DNA from: Donghicola eburneus
GTDB lineage: Bacteria > Pseudomonadota > Alphaproteobacteria > Rhodobacterales > Rhodobacteraceae
Direction: 5' to 3'
Assembly: GCF_900115865.1 (NCBI RefSeq)
Contig: NZ_FOXY01000001.1
Span: 1-64,000 of the forward strand
Length of the DNA stretch: 64,000 nucleotides
The notes beneath the pieces are model-generated. The model had not been told where the DNA came from, made no database searches, and was given only the letters and a program-made list of their open reading frames with translations. Position numbers and translations under genes: made by a program. Positions 50,232 through 59,545 of this stretch are shown piece after piece. Each line of letters begins with the position of its first letter. Position 1 is the stretch's first letter.

Positions 50232-51419
50232 TTACTCCACCGGCCGCCCGAATAGCACGATCAGCCCCGCCAACACTGTCGCTGCACCATACATCCCCGT
50301 GCGGACTGTGTTTTGCTGCCGTATAGAATGGACCGTCGCGATCGCACTTTGCAGGGCGTAATAGGCGGCAAAGGCCTGCGACGCGTAGCTGATGATCTGA
50401 AAGACATTCGTCGTCCACGTCAGTACCAGACCGATGCCCACCAGAACTGCATAGCCTTGGCGGGGCGAAATCCGGCCATCAGTCAACTCTTCGACCAAAC
50501 CGCCAGAGCCGCTGGTATCTGCGACGGCCGCGCTGAGCTGCGCACTCAGGGCGGCAGCAACCAGCAAAAGCGGCAGGATGGGCGCAACGATCTCCATCGC
50601 GTCGATGATGGCGGTCTCATTCGTGGACATGGCCATCGCGGGCAGGGCGTAGGTCAGGAGCGCGATGTAGACCATATAGATCACAGAGGAACTGGCCTGT
50701 GCGGCCTTCATTGATCGCGTGCAGACGCGCCAATCATAAACGTGGGTCAGGTAGCGCGAGGTTTCGAACCCTTGGACCGTGACGATCAGGCCAAAGCCCA
50801 ACGTGATCGCGCCCCAGAGCCCCAAGGTCGGAGGGGGCGCTGACAATGCGCCCGCCTTGGCCTGTTCGCCGAAATACAGCGCAAGCCCGCAGAGCAGACC
50901 CATGATGATCGCCAGTTTGATGCCCACAGAGATCTGCTCTAGCCGCTCCATCGCGGCGAACCCTCGGGTCCATCCTACCAGCAGGATCAGGACGAACAGC
51001 GCACTTGCCAAGAGGCGCGCATGATAGGCGTCGTCCACCGTAGTCAGACTGACGCCAAAGGAGCCAAAGAGATTGATGTAGTAGGCAACCGAGATCACGT
51101 AGGCAAAGGCCAACATCCAAGAGGCCAGCGTCTCTAGTCGCCGCTCGGTTCCGCCACGCGTGCGGGCTGCAAGGCTGGCCATATTGTACCGGATCGCCCC
51201 GCCAAAGAGATAGGCCGCCGCGCAGAGCCCCAGCATGATCAGTGGGGCGTAGGCGCCGTAATTCTCCTTGAGGATCGGTCCCAGCACCAGAAATCCACTA
51301 CCGATGATCGAGGCGAGGGGCGTGATGGTCGCCCGCCAAAGCGGTGCGTTGGCCACGCGCGGGTGCATCAGCACTGCCGCCGTTGCAACCGTGGTTAGAA
51401 GGATCAGAAAGTTCTGCAT
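50232..51419 (-). CDS. APC-superfamily-like membrane transporter
   Basis: About 395 residues with roughly 11 helices. TPLASIIGSGFLVLGPILKE near the N-terminus resembles the first unwound helix (GSGxx) of amino acid/polyamine permeases, and VTVQGFETSRYL resembles the helix-6 GFE motif of that fold. The start is uncertain: ATG 51419 and ATG 51434 are both reasonable; the frame is open to 51632 but the upstream part is Cys/Ser-rich and not membrane-like. Divergent from the MATE gene. Substrate unknown. Confidence 0.7.
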   Translation of the reverse strand: MQNFLILLTTVATAAVLMHPRVANAPLWRATITPLASIIGSGFLVLGPILKENYGAYAPLIMLGLCAAAYLFGGAIRYNMASLAARTRGGTERRLETLASWMLAFAYVISVAYYINLFGSFGVSLTTVDDAYHARLLASALFVLILLVGWTRGFAAMERLEQISVGIKLAIIMGLLCGLALYFGEQAKAGALSAPPPTLGLWGAITLGFGLIVTVQGFETSRYLTHVYDWRVCTRSMKAAQASSSVIYMVYIALLTYALPAMAMSTNETAIIDAMEIVAPILPLLLVAAALSAQLSAAVADTSGSGGLVEELTDGRISPRQGYAVLVGIGLVLTWTTNVFQIISYASQAFAAYYALQSAIATVHSIRQQNTVRTGMYGAATVLAGLIVLFGRPVE

Positions 51420-51676
51420 CGGGGACTCGTCCATAAGGCCTACGGGCAATCGTTCCAAGGGGATAGCCCCGTGCGCCAAGCTCATGCAAGGCCGCGACAC
51501 GCCCACTGCGCGGGACGCAAAGCCGCAGGGCGGGTAGGAAAAGTTCCCGTTTTCAGAGGCACTTGATGCACATCCCGTGTGCGGCGTTTGCGCCCCTAAG
51601 CGTGATTGAAAGCCGTGTGTCTGTCCACACATAACACCTCAAAGAGCCCAAGGCCGCACGGATAGGAGACTGAGTT

Positions 51677-53110
51677 ATGGCGCAGGACAGACCTTTGACC
51701 GAAGGGCCGATCGCCAGCCGACTTCTGCTCTTTGCGCTTCCGACTTTGGGCAGCTCTGTCCTGCAATCTGCCAACGGTTCCATTGACAGCGCGTGGGTCG
51801 GCAACCTGCTGGGAGAGGCGGCCTTGGCCGCGACCACGAACGGCAACCTGATCATGTTTTTGCTGACCAGCTTTGTTTTTGGCTTTGGAATGGCGGCAAC
51901 GATCCTTGTGGGGCAGGCCGTGGGGGCTGGCAATACGGACCGAGCGCGCCGCGTGGTCGGGACGGCTGTTGGCAGCTTTCTGCCCTTGGTCACGCTTGTG
52001 GCTGTGGCAGGCTATTTCCTCGCGCCACATCTATTGGATTTGCTGGGCACGGCTCAGGACATTCGGGACTTGGCGCGGGCGTATCTGCAGCTGACGTTTG
52101 TCGCGGTGCCCGCGCTCTTGATCCAGACGATGCTGATGATGACCCTGCGCGGGGCGGGCGACGCAACCACGCCTCTGCGCTTCATGATCATGGCGGTGTC
52201 GTTGGGGGCCATGCTGAACCCTGTGTTCATTCTGGGCCTCGGGCCGTTGCCTGCCCTTGGGATTGCGGGCTCGGCCTTGTCGACGGCTGTCGCCAACTAC
52301 CTGACATTGGCGGCGATGCTTGCGTATATCTACGCGCGCGATTTACCCCTGCGGCTGCGAGGCAAGGAATTGGCATATCTGCGCCCTGATCCGGTGATCC
52401 TGCGTATGATGGTGCAAAAGGGGCTGCCGATTGGCTTGCAAATGATCGTTGTGACCACGGCCGCGCTGACTGTGCTGCGTCTGATCAATGCCGAGGGCGT
52501 GGACACCACCGCGGCCTATGGCGCGACTCAGCAAATCTGGACCTATGTGCAGATGCCGGCCATGGCCTTGGGCGGCGCAGTATCGGCGATGGCGGCTCAA
52601 AACATTGGCGCGGGCAAGATGGAGCGTGTCGCCCGCATCACCCGCGCCGGAATAGGGTTCAACTTTGCGCTTACCGGTGGACTTGTGGTGCTGTTGCTTT
52701 TGGCGGACCGCTTGGCGCTGGGCGTGTTTCTGACCGGTTCCGAGGGCGCGATGGACATCGCCGAACATATCCTGAGTGTGGCGACTTGGGGCTTTGTGGC
52801 GTTCGGTGTCAGTCAGGTGCTGTTCGGCACAGTTCGTGCGGCGGGGCAGGTGATTGTACCGCTGCTGATCCTGACGGTGTCCCTCTACCCAGTGCGACTG
52901 GGCCTGATCTATGCGCTTCAGCCGACCTACGGCGCGGACGCAATCTGGATCAGCTTCCCCGCCGCTTTTGTGGCGACCATGCTGATGGCAATCGTGTACT
53001 ACATCTTTGGCAACTGGCGCGGGCAGCGCATCGACGAAAGCGGCCTGTCCAGTCCTGCGGATGGCACGGATCCGCGCTGCGCCATCCCTGCCCATGGCGC
53101 GCGGGGCTAA
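51677..53110 (+). CDS. MATE family efflux transporter
   Basis: A 477-residue cation-coupled multidrug exporter with 12 helices in two MatE halves. Blocks include LFALPTLGSSVLQSANGSID, shortened, VGQAVGAGNTDRARRVV, MMTLRGAGDATTPLRF, AAQNIGAGKMERVARI and VRAAGQVIVP. The C-terminus has a soluble 30-residue tail. Single gene followed by the HupE-type pair. Confidence 0.88.
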   Translation: MAQDRPLTEGPIASRLLLFALPTLGSSVLQSANGSIDSAWVGNLLGEAALAATTNGNLIMFLLTSFVFGFGMAATILVGQAVGAGNTDRARRVVGTAVGSFLPLVTLVAVAGYFLAPHLLDLLGTAQDIRDLARAYLQLTFVAVPALLIQTMLMMTLRGAGDATTPLRFMIMAVSLGAMLNPVFILGLGPLPALGIAGSALSTAVANYLTLAAMLAYIYARDLPLRLRGKELAYLRPDPVILRMMVQKGLPIGLQMIVVTTAALTVLRLINAEGVDTTAAYGATQQIWTYVQMPAMALGGAVSAMAAQNIGAGKMERVARITRAGIGFNFALTGGLVVLLLLADRLALGVFLTGSEGAMDIAEHILSVATWGFVAFGVSQVLFGTVRAAGQVIVPLLILTVSLYPVRLGLIYALQPTYGADAIWISFPAAFVATMLMAIVYYIFGNWRGQRIDESGLSSPADGTDPRCAIPAHGARG

Positions 53111-53189
53111 GGCTTCGACCAACGTCTCTCTGGCCCGGTCCGCCCGCTTGGTCGAGACTGGCAGAAAGCGCCAAGGATGAGACACCCGA

Positions 53190-53918
53190 ATGCCCGCCAA
53201 GACCCATCGCCCACAGATATGGCCCATAATGGGCGGGCGCGTCTGGGCTCTGGTCAGTTTGGCGCTTGTTTTCTTTCTCCTCGCCCATCCGGCCTTTGCC
53301 CATGCGGTCGCGCAGGGTGACAAAGGTTACATTCAGGAAATTTCTGGCCCACATATTGTGCCGTTCGTCTACTTGGGCGCCAAGCACATGGTAACCGGAT
53401 ACGATCACATCCTGTTTCTGCTTGGGGTGATCTTCTTTCTCTACGGGATGAAGGAGATCGGCCTCTATGTGACACTCTTTGCGGTCGGTCATTCGTCGAC
53501 CATGCTGCTGGGGGTGTGGTTCGATTTCGGCCTCAACAGCTATATCATTGACGCGATCATAGGATTCTCGGTGGTCTACAAGGCGCTGGACAATCTGGGC
53601 GCGTTTCAAAGGTGGTTCGGGGTGCAGCCGGATACGCGGATTGCGACCCTGATTTTTGGCTTGCTGCACGGATTTGGTCTGGCGTCGAAAATTCTGGATT
53701 ACGACATCGCCCCAGAGGGGCTGTGGGTGAACTTGCTGTCCTTCAATGTCGGGGTCGAGATCGGGCGGCTCTTGGCCTTGGCTGCTATTTTGGCTGTGAT
53801 GACGCGCTGGCGGCGCAGGCCCGCCTTTGTGCGGCAGGCGTATGCGGTCAATGTCCTGATGATGACTGCGGGCTTTGCCCTGATGGGCTATCAAATCGCT
53901 GGCTACGTGCTGGCCTGA
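53190..53918 (+). CDS. HupE/UreJ-family membrane protein
   Basis: A 242-residue protein with a cleavable-type N-terminal segment (VWALVSLALVFFLLAHPAFA) and about six further helices. Conserved family features are GAKHMVTGYDHILFLLGVI, the VGHSSTMLLG helix, FGLLHGFGLAS and NVGVEIGR; the His and Asp residues in these helices suit metal passage. HupE/UreJ proteins are nickel or cobalt permeases in hydrogenase and urease systems, but this branch is found next to a membrane-anchor protein, as here, without those enzymes. An ATG at 53232 is an alternative start. Confidence 0.82.
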   Translation: MPAKTHRPQIWPIMGGRVWALVSLALVFFLLAHPAFAHAVAQGDKGYIQEISGPHIVPFVYLGAKHMVTGYDHILFLLGVIFFLYGMKEIGLYVTLFAVGHSSTMLLGVWFDFGLNSYIIDAIIGFSVVYKALDNLGAFQRWFGVQPDTRIATLIFGLLHGFGLASKILDYDIAPEGLWVNLLSFNVGVEIGRLLALAAILAVMTRWRRRPAFVRQAYAVNVLMMTAGFALMGYQIAGYVLA

Positions 53919-53934
53919 AGCGGCGGAGTACGCG

Positions 53935-54594
53935 ATGTCTTCTTCGAAATCCCAAACCCATATTCGCGGGGTCGAGGCCAGCGGCGGCGGTCTGGTTGGT
54001 GCGACTGTGGGCGCTGCGCTGGCGGCGGGTTCGCTGCTGGTTTTGATGTGGCTGCCCGCAGAATATGGGGTCGACCTGACAGGTTTTGGCCGCAAGATCG
54101 GTCTGACCGAGATGGGCGAGATCAAAAAGCAATTGGCAGACGAGGCAGAGGCCGAAGCGGCCACGGACCCACAGGTACTGGCGCGGCTCGCCGAGATTGA
54201 AAGCCAGTTGGCGGCCTTGAATGCAAAGCTTGCGGGTGGGGCTGCGCCGATGTCCGAGGTCCCCGAAGCGCCCGGGTCAGACGGGTGGCGAGATACATGG
54301 ACCTACACCCTGCAACCGGATCAAGGCATCGAGGCCAAGATGGAAATGCTCAAGGGACAGACCGCGCAATTCGAATGGCGCGCAGAGGGCGGTTCCCTGA
54401 ATTACGATATGCACGGGGACGGCGCTGGCGGTGAAATCAGCTACGACAAGAACCGGAACAAGACGGCGCGCTCGGGCGCGTTGACCGCCGCGTTCGAGGG
54501 GATGCATGGCTGGTATTGGCGCAACCGATCTGACGTGCCCGTGACCCTGACGCTGAACCTGAGTGGCGACTACGAATACCTTGCCACGCCGTGA
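53935..54594 (+). CDS. Transmembrane anchor protein paired with HupE
   Basis: A 219-residue protein with one membrane helix at about 20-40 (GATVGAALAAGSLLVLMW). An acidic coiled-coil region (EMGEIKKQLADEAEAEAATD) follows, then a periplasmic beta-rich domain starting near residue 120 with YTLQPDQGIEAKMEMLKG and ending GWYWRNRSDVPVTLTLNLSG. The gene follows the HupE gene by 16 bp with GGAG before ATG. Proteins of this kind consistently neighbour HupE-like permeases in Rhodobacteraceae; the function is unknown, possibly metal delivery or sensing. Confidence 0.7.
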   Translation: MSSSKSQTHIRGVEASGGGLVGATVGAALAAGSLLVLMWLPAEYGVDLTGFGRKIGLTEMGEIKKQLADEAEAEAATDPQVLARLAEIESQLAALNAKLAGGAAPMSEVPEAPGSDGWRDTWTYTLQPDQGIEAKMEMLKGQTAQFEWRAEGGSLNYDMHGDGAGGEISYDKNRNKTARSGALTAAFEGMHGWYWRNRSDVPVTLTLNLSGDYEYLATP

Positions 54595-54595
54595 C

Positions 54596-55501
54596 TCAGG
54601 CGGTGGCGCGAATGGTTTGTACTACGTGGTTTCGGACCCATTTGTGCATGGCTGACTCGTGGGTGCGTGCGGTCCAAACCATCTGTATCGCGACCGGAGC
54701 TTCGACTGGACAAGGGGTGAGGAACAGCCCTTCGCCCAAGTGACGCGACAGACGTGCGCCCACGGTCACGGCGAGTTCGGTGCCGGAAATCAGGTTGCGG
54801 ATGCCCGCAGGGCTGGGGGTGCGCATGGCGATCGACAGAGCGTGCCCCTGCGCCTCAAGCACCTGCATATACCGCGATTTCCAATTGCCGCCGTACGTGA
54901 TGTAGACATGCTCTAGCGCGAGATATTGCTCTAGGCTGAGTGGTCCTTTGGCCGCCGGATTGGCTGGGTCCATCATGCAGACATAAGGGTCCTCGTAGAG
55001 CGTGCGGCTGTAGAACGCCGCCCCAAGCTGTACAAATGGCCCGATCAGCAGGTCTGCCTCCATTCGCATCAGCTTGTCATGACCTAGATAGGACGCGTCT
55101 ACGATCTCGATCTTGATGTTCGGCGCCTCGGCGCGCATGGCGTGGACAAGATGGGGAATGATCAGCGCCCGTTCATAGTAGTTGCAGGCAATGGTGATCG
55201 TGTCCGTGCTGCTAGACGGATCAAACGCACCTGCCGCGGTGATCCCCGCAAATTGGGCCAGCAGGTCCCCCGCCGCTATTACGACTTCCTCGCAGCGCGG
55301 TGTGGGGATCAACTGACGCCCTTCGCGGACGAAAAGGGGGTCGTCGAATACCCCCCGCAGCTTTTCGATCGTGTAGCTGACGACCGACTGGTTCAGGTCC
55401 AGTTCCTCTGCTGCGCGGGTAAAAGATCCAAGGTGGTAGACACGGACCAGCACCTCGAGCGCACGGAAGTCCGTGGCCATGATATCAACGGGTTTGCGCA
55501 T
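54596..55501 (-). CDS. LysR-family transcriptional regulator
   Basis: A 301-residue regulator. The winged HTH is at residues 10-65 (ALEVLVRVYHLGSFTRAAEE, shortened, then LDLNQSVVSYTIEKL and DPLFVREGRQLIPTPRC). The effector domain (ITIACNYYERALIIPHLVHA, shortened, then DLLIGPF) is of the NodD/PcpR-like type often linked to aromatic compounds. GGAGGGGAC precedes ATG. It is divergent from the P450 operon, and a T-N11-A palindrome lies between them. Confidence 0.88.
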   Translation of the reverse strand: MRKPVDIMATDFRALEVLVRVYHLGSFTRAAEELDLNQSVVSYTIEKLRGVFDDPLFVREGRQLIPTPRCEEVVIAAGDLLAQFAGITAAGAFDPSSSTDTITIACNYYERALIIPHLVHAMRAEAPNIKIEIVDASYLGHDKLMRMEADLLIGPFVQLGAAFYSRTLYEDPYVCMMDPANPAAKGPLSLEQYLALEHVYITYGGNWKSRYMQVLEAQGHALSIAMRTPSPAGIRNLISGTELAVTVGARLSRHLGEGLFLTPCPVEAPVAIQMVWTARTHESAMHKWVRNHVVQTIRATA

Positions 55502-55551
55502 GTCCCCTCCTTCATACGCAGGTGAATCGGAAATTCAGATGCAGCTTATCT

Positions 55552-55568
55552 AATCAATCGCATTGATT
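55552..55568. promoter_or_regulatory. LysR-type T-N11-A operator before the P450 operon
   Basis: AATCAAT-CGC-ATTGATT is a perfect palindrome containing T-N11-A, the standard LysR box, midway in the 124-bp gap. It predicts control of the P450 operon by the divergent LysR protein. Confidence 0.7.
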
Positions 55569-55625
55569 GATAGGCCCATCATTTGGTTCATTGGCTCAAC
55601 TACAGCTTTGGGAGGAGACCTGTAG

Positions 55626-56804
55626 ATGCTGGATGTTCCCTTGAACGAGGCGGTCACTTTGGCCGACCTGACACGCGACCCTTACCCGATCTACAAGCGG
55701 ATGCGCGCCGAGACGCCTGTGGTGCGGATGGCGCAGACCGGCCGCATTCTGGTCACCCGCGCCGAACACACCAAGTGGATCAAGGAAAACCCCGAGATTT
55801 TCAGCTCGGACGACCCGACCACCCCGATGAAGCCCGCGTTTCAGGCCCACACCCTGATGCGCAAGGACGGGGCAGAACATCGGGCCGAGCGGATGGCCAT
55901 GCAGCCGTCGTTCTCGCCCAAGGTGATCCGGTCCGACTGGGCCGACCTTTATGCCCGATTGGCCGATGAATATGTCTCGCGACTGCCGCGGGGCGAGACG
56001 GTCGACCTGTTTACCGATCTGTGCGCGCCTGTCGCGGCCCGCATTCTGGCCCATATGCTGGGACTGGAAGAAGCGACCGATGCCGAAATGATCCGCTGGT
56101 CCCAGTCGTTGATCGATGGGGCCGGAAATTTTGGCTACGACCCCAAGCTGTTCGAAATCTCGGATCAGGCCAATGCTGAGATGAACGCCCTGTTCGAGCG
56201 CATCATCCCGCGCCAAAAGTCCGAGCCGAACAACTCTGCATTCTCGGTCATGCTGAACGCCCGCAACCCGATCCCGCTGAGCCAGATGTACGCCAACGTG
56301 AAAATCGCCATCGGGGGCGGGATCAACGAGCCCCGCGATGCTTTGGCGACGATAGTGTACGGCCTGCTGACCAACCCTGACCAGTTCGAGGAAGTGAAGC
56401 GGCAGGAATGCTGGGACGACGCCTTCGAAGAGGGGGTGCGCTGGGTGGCGCCCATTCAGGTCTCTGGTCGCCGTGTAACACAGGATGTCGAGATCGGGGA
56501 CGTCGCTGTCGCCAAAGACGAGCGCGTGCTGACCATTCAAGCTTCGGCCAACCGTGACGAGGCGATTTACGGCGACACCGGCGAGGACTTCAACGTTTTC
56601 CGCGAAAAACACCCGCATCAGTCTTTTGGCAGTGGTCCGCACCATTGCGCGGGCGCGCAGGTGGCGCGCCGGACCTTGGGGCAGATTATGTTGCCGCTGC
56701 TGTTTGACCGCTTTCCGAACATGACGCTCGAGGACCCGTCCAAAGTGGTCTGGAGCGGGTTCGGGTTCCGCGGTCCGCTGAACCTGCCGGTCACGCTGAA
56801 CTAA
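55626..56804 (+). CDS. Cytochrome P450, class I bacterial
   Basis: A 392-residue soluble monooxygenase. The heme-binding loop is FGSGPHHCAGAQ with ligand Cys341. The K-helix ExxR is E269-R272 in EEGVRW, and the His-containing C-helix is in GAEHRAERMAMQPSFSP. The I-helix reads GGGINEPRD at 230-238, where most P450s have (A/G)Gx(D/E)T; the usual acid-alcohol pair appears as Asn-Glu. It is followed by its own ferredoxin and reductase. The substrate is unknown; the LysR regulator and the TRAP binding protein hint at a small organic acid or aromatic compound. Confidence 0.88.
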   Translation: MLDVPLNEAVTLADLTRDPYPIYKRMRAETPVVRMAQTGRILVTRAEHTKWIKENPEIFSSDDPTTPMKPAFQAHTLMRKDGAEHRAERMAMQPSFSPKVIRSDWADLYARLADEYVSRLPRGETVDLFTDLCAPVAARILAHMLGLEEATDAEMIRWSQSLIDGAGNFGYDPKLFEISDQANAEMNALFERIIPRQKSEPNNSAFSVMLNARNPIPLSQMYANVKIAIGGGINEPRDALATIVYGLLTNPDQFEEVKRQECWDDAFEEGVRWVAPIQVSGRRVTQDVEIGDVAVAKDERVLTIQASANRDEAIYGDTGEDFNVFREKHPHQSFGSGPHHCAGAQVARRTLGQIMLPLLFDRFPNMTLEDPSKVVWSGFGFRGPLNLPVTLN

Positions 56805-56839
56805 GCGGGCCAGCACACCATTCTTTGAGGGAGGAATTT

Positions 56840-57154
56840 ATGGCGAAGATTACGTTCGTTCAGCCAGGTGGCGCGAGCCAGACCGTCGAGGCCCGCGAGG
56901 GCGACAGCATCATGCAAACCGCACTGGCCCACAGCATCGACGGCATTTTCGCTGAATGCGGCGGGGCCATGATGTGCGCGACGTGCCACTGCTATATCGA
57001 CGACGACCGTACTGGCGCAGCGTCCGAGGGCGAGCAAGATATGCTGGAGTGCGCCGAGGATGAGGTCCGCGACACATCGCGACTGAGTTGCCAGATCACA
57101 GTGACCGAAGGGCTGGACGGCTTGATCGTTCATCTGCCGGTTCCGGTCGAATGA
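56840..57154 (+). CDS. [2Fe-2S] ferredoxin, putidaredoxin type
   Basis: A 104-residue ferredoxin with cluster ligands C40, C46 and C49 (CGGAMMCATC) and C84 (RLSCQ), the spacing of adrenodoxin/putidaredoxin-like proteins. GAGGGAGGAATTT precedes ATG 56840; an in-frame upstream start would include that site. It would shuttle electrons from the reductase encoded next to the P450. Its stop overlaps the reductase start. Confidence 0.9.
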   Translation: MAKITFVQPGGASQTVEAREGDSIMQTALAHSIDGIFAECGGAMMCATCHCYIDDDRTGAASEGEQDMLECAEDEVRDTSRLSCQITVTEGLDGLIVHLPVPVE

Positions 57155-58311
57155 TCGGCCAGATTGTTATCGTTGGCGCGGGGCAAGGCGGATTTCAGGC
57201 CGCAGCCTCTTTGCGGCAAGAAGGCTATGACGGGCGGATCATCCTGATCGGCGAAGAACCCGAGGCGCCCTATCAACGGCCGCCCTTGTCCAAAGCCTAT
57301 ATGAAGACCGGAGACGCAGGCCAATTGGCTCTGCGTCCTGCGGCGTTTTACGACACAAATGCCATTGAGTTGCGCAAGGGCACACGGGTCGATGCGATCG
57401 ATCGTCGGGCACAGCGCATCCAGATCGGCGACGAGGATCTGGCCTATGATCATCTGATCCTCGCGACAGGGACGCGCAACATGCGTCCTCCGATTGCGGG
57501 GTTAGAGAATACCCGCGATCTGCGTACCTTGGCAGATGCAGCCGCGCTGAGGGATGCCTTGGCGCGTGCAGAGAGGATCGGCGTCATCGGCGGCGGCTTC
57601 ATCGGTCTGGAATATGCGGCTGTTGCGCGAGCGGCAGGGCACCATGTCACTGTCGCAGAGGCTGGTGCACGGCTGATGGGCCGCGCAGTGTCATCCCAGA
57701 TGTCAGACCGCTTTGCCCAGAAACACGGGGAAATGGGAACCGACATTCGCCTTGCCAGTCCTGTGGCAGCTGTCACGCCGGACGGGATGACCTTGGCGGA
57801 CGGCACGCAGATTTCGGCAGATTTCGTTTTGCTGGCCGCTGGCGTCGTCCCGAACGTTGAACTGGCGCTGGATGCGGGGCTGGACGTGGATAACGGGATC
57901 GTTGTTGGGAACACGCTGTTGACTAGCGACCCGTCAATCTCGGTCTTGGGCGACTGCGCCTGTTTCCCCGATCCCGCGACAGGGCGGCTTGTCCGCCTCG
58001 AGAGCGTTCAGGCCGCAACAGACCACGCCCGATTGATCGCCAAGCGCCTCGTGACAGGGGACCAGAGCGCGTATCGGGCCGTCCCTTGGTTCTGGTCGGA
58101 CCAATCCGATTGGAAATTGCAGATTGCGGGGCTTGCCGAAGCGACCGATGCAGCCGAAACTCTGCCTGATGGCACCGTGCTGCGCCTGAAGGGAGATCAG
58201 GTGACAGCGGTTGAGACCGTCAACAACGCCAGAGCGCACATGAGGACGCGCAAGGGGATGGGGCAGGGGAGCATCCTGACCAAGGAGGATTTTGTTTCGG
58301 CGCAGGTCTGA
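57151..58311 (+). CDS. NAD(P)H-dependent ferredoxin reductase (putidaredoxin reductase type)
   Basis: A 386-residue FAD enzyme. ATG 57151 overlaps the ferredoxin stop (ATGA). The FAD motif is VGAGQGGFQAAASLR near residue 8, followed by YQRPPLSKAYM. LILATGTRNMRPPI and the NAD motif IGVIGGGFIGLEYAAVA follow, and LLAAGVVPNVELA leads to the C-terminal FAD strand VLGDCACFP. It transfers electrons from NAD(P)H to the ferredoxin. The last stretch DFVSAQV overlaps the leader of the next gene only slightly. Confidence 0.91.
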   Translation: MIGQIVIVGAGQGGFQAAASLRQEGYDGRIILIGEEPEAPYQRPPLSKAYMKTGDAGQLALRPAAFYDTNAIELRKGTRVDAIDRRAQRIQIGDEDLAYDHLILATGTRNMRPPIAGLENTRDLRTLADAAALRDALARAERIGVIGGGFIGLEYAAVARAAGHHVTVAEAGARLMGRAVSSQMSDRFAQKHGEMGTDIRLASPVAAVTPDGMTLADGTQISADFVLLAAGVVPNVELALDAGLDVDNGIVVGNTLLTSDPSISVLGDCACFPDPATGRLVRLESVQAATDHARLIAKRLVTGDQSAYRAVPWFWSDQSDWKLQIAGLAEATDAAETLPDGTVLRLKGDQVTAVETVNNARAHMRTRKGMGQGSILTKEDFVSAQV

Positions 58312-58387
58312 CCAGCGCCGACGCAGAAGGGTTTATGCCCATAACAATGGGCCGGCAGGGAGAGCCGGACCAACACGGAGGAGAACT

Positions 58388-59440
58388 ATGACCATGAACA
58401 TGACACGCCGGACTGCCTTGGCCAGCTTGGGCGCTGCACTCGCCGCCCCCGCTTTTGTGCGCCGCGCCAACGCTGCCGAAGTCACGCTCAAGCTGCACTG
58501 CATGCTACCCGCGCCCGCACCGATGAACTCGGTGTTCTTTGCCCAGTGGATCAGCGATATCGAGACCGCGTCCGAAGGCGGGATCAAGATCGACCTGTAT
58601 CCGTCCATGCAGCTGGGTGGCAAACCCCCGCAGCTGGCCGATCAGGTTCGTCAGGGCATCTGCGACATCACTTGGACACTGCCCGTATACACGCCCGACC
58701 GCTTCCCTGTCGCGGAAACGCTGGCGCTGCCCTACATGGTCACTAACGCCGAAAAGACCTCGGTCGTGATGCACAAGCTGATGGATGAGTTCGGTCAGGA
58801 CGAGTATCGCGGCACCAAGACGCTGGCCTTCCACACCCATGATGGCGGCAAGATCCACACCCGCGAGGGTCTGATCCAGACCGCTGATGACCTGAAGGGA
58901 CTGAAACTCCGCGCTCCGAACCAAGCGACCGGTAAAATGCTGGAAAACATGGGGGCAGAGACTGTGTTCTTCCCCGTGACCGACATGGTTGTGGGTCTGT
59001 CCAACGGCGTGATCGACGGCTGCTGTCTGCCCTATGAAGTTGTTCCTGCCTTCAAGCTGCAAGAACTGACCAAGTACACCTCGGCGCCGGCGCCTGCGGG
59101 CCGCGGCCTTTATGCCAACACCTTCTCGCTGTTGATGAACGAACGCGCCTACGAGGGCATGCCCGACGATCTGCGCAAGGTGATTGACGACCACTCCGGC
59201 ATTGGCCTGTCCGAGCGTATCGGCAAGCAGTTCGACGCATTCGAAGCCAAGGGCAAAGAGGTCGTCGTCAACAACGGCAACACCATCGGCGAAATCGCAG
59301 CCGAAGAGATCGAGAGCTGGCGCGAACTGGCCGCTCCGGTCCACGATGAGTGGGTCCAGAAGCTGAACGATCGCGGTCTGGATGGCGCCGCCATTCTGGC
59401 CCGCGCAAACGAGCTGCTGGATGCAGGACAGGCGTCCTAA
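58388..59440 (+). CDS. TRAP transporter substrate-binding protein, orphan (DctP family)
   Basis: A 350-residue periplasmic protein. CGGAGGAGAACT precedes ATG 58388. The Tat-type leader is NMTRRTALASLGAALAAPAF. The body (LHCMLPAPAPMNSVFFAQW, LGGKPPQLADQVRQGICDIT, LRAPNQATGKMLENMGAETV) is a DctP-type binding protein of the group near aromatic-acid or bile-acid-like binders. No DctQ or DctM genes follow; a strong terminator does. It is the fourth gene of the P450 operon (77 bp after the reductase) and may deliver the P450 substrate to a permease encoded elsewhere. Confidence 0.87.
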   Translation: MTMNMTRRTALASLGAALAAPAFVRRANAAEVTLKLHCMLPAPAPMNSVFFAQWISDIETASEGGIKIDLYPSMQLGGKPPQLADQVRQGICDITWTLPVYTPDRFPVAETLALPYMVTNAEKTSVVMHKLMDEFGQDEYRGTKTLAFHTHDGGKIHTREGLIQTADDLKGLKLRAPNQATGKMLENMGAETVFFPVTDMVVGLSNGVIDGCCLPYEVVPAFKLQELTKYTSAPAPAGRGLYANTFSLLMNERAYEGMPDDLRKVIDDHSGIGLSERIGKQFDAFEAKGKEVVVNNGNTIGEIAAEEIESWRELAAPVHDEWVQKLNDRGLDGAAILARANELLDAGQAS

Positions 59441-59459
59441 TCTCTGGCCAAATGATTGC

Positions 59460-59483
59460 AAGAGGGCGCTTCGGTGCCCTCTT
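59460..59483 (+). terminator. UUCG-loop terminator after P450/TRAP operon
   Basis: AAGAGGGCGC and GTGCCCTCTT (one G-U) close a TTCG tetraloop, followed by GTTGCC. It lies 20 bp past the stop codon. Confidence 0.75.
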
Positions 59484-59545
59484 GTTGCCTAAGGTAACCA
59501 AGTGAAGGGCGCTATCAGCCTTTCTACGCAGCGTACCGCGCGGCA

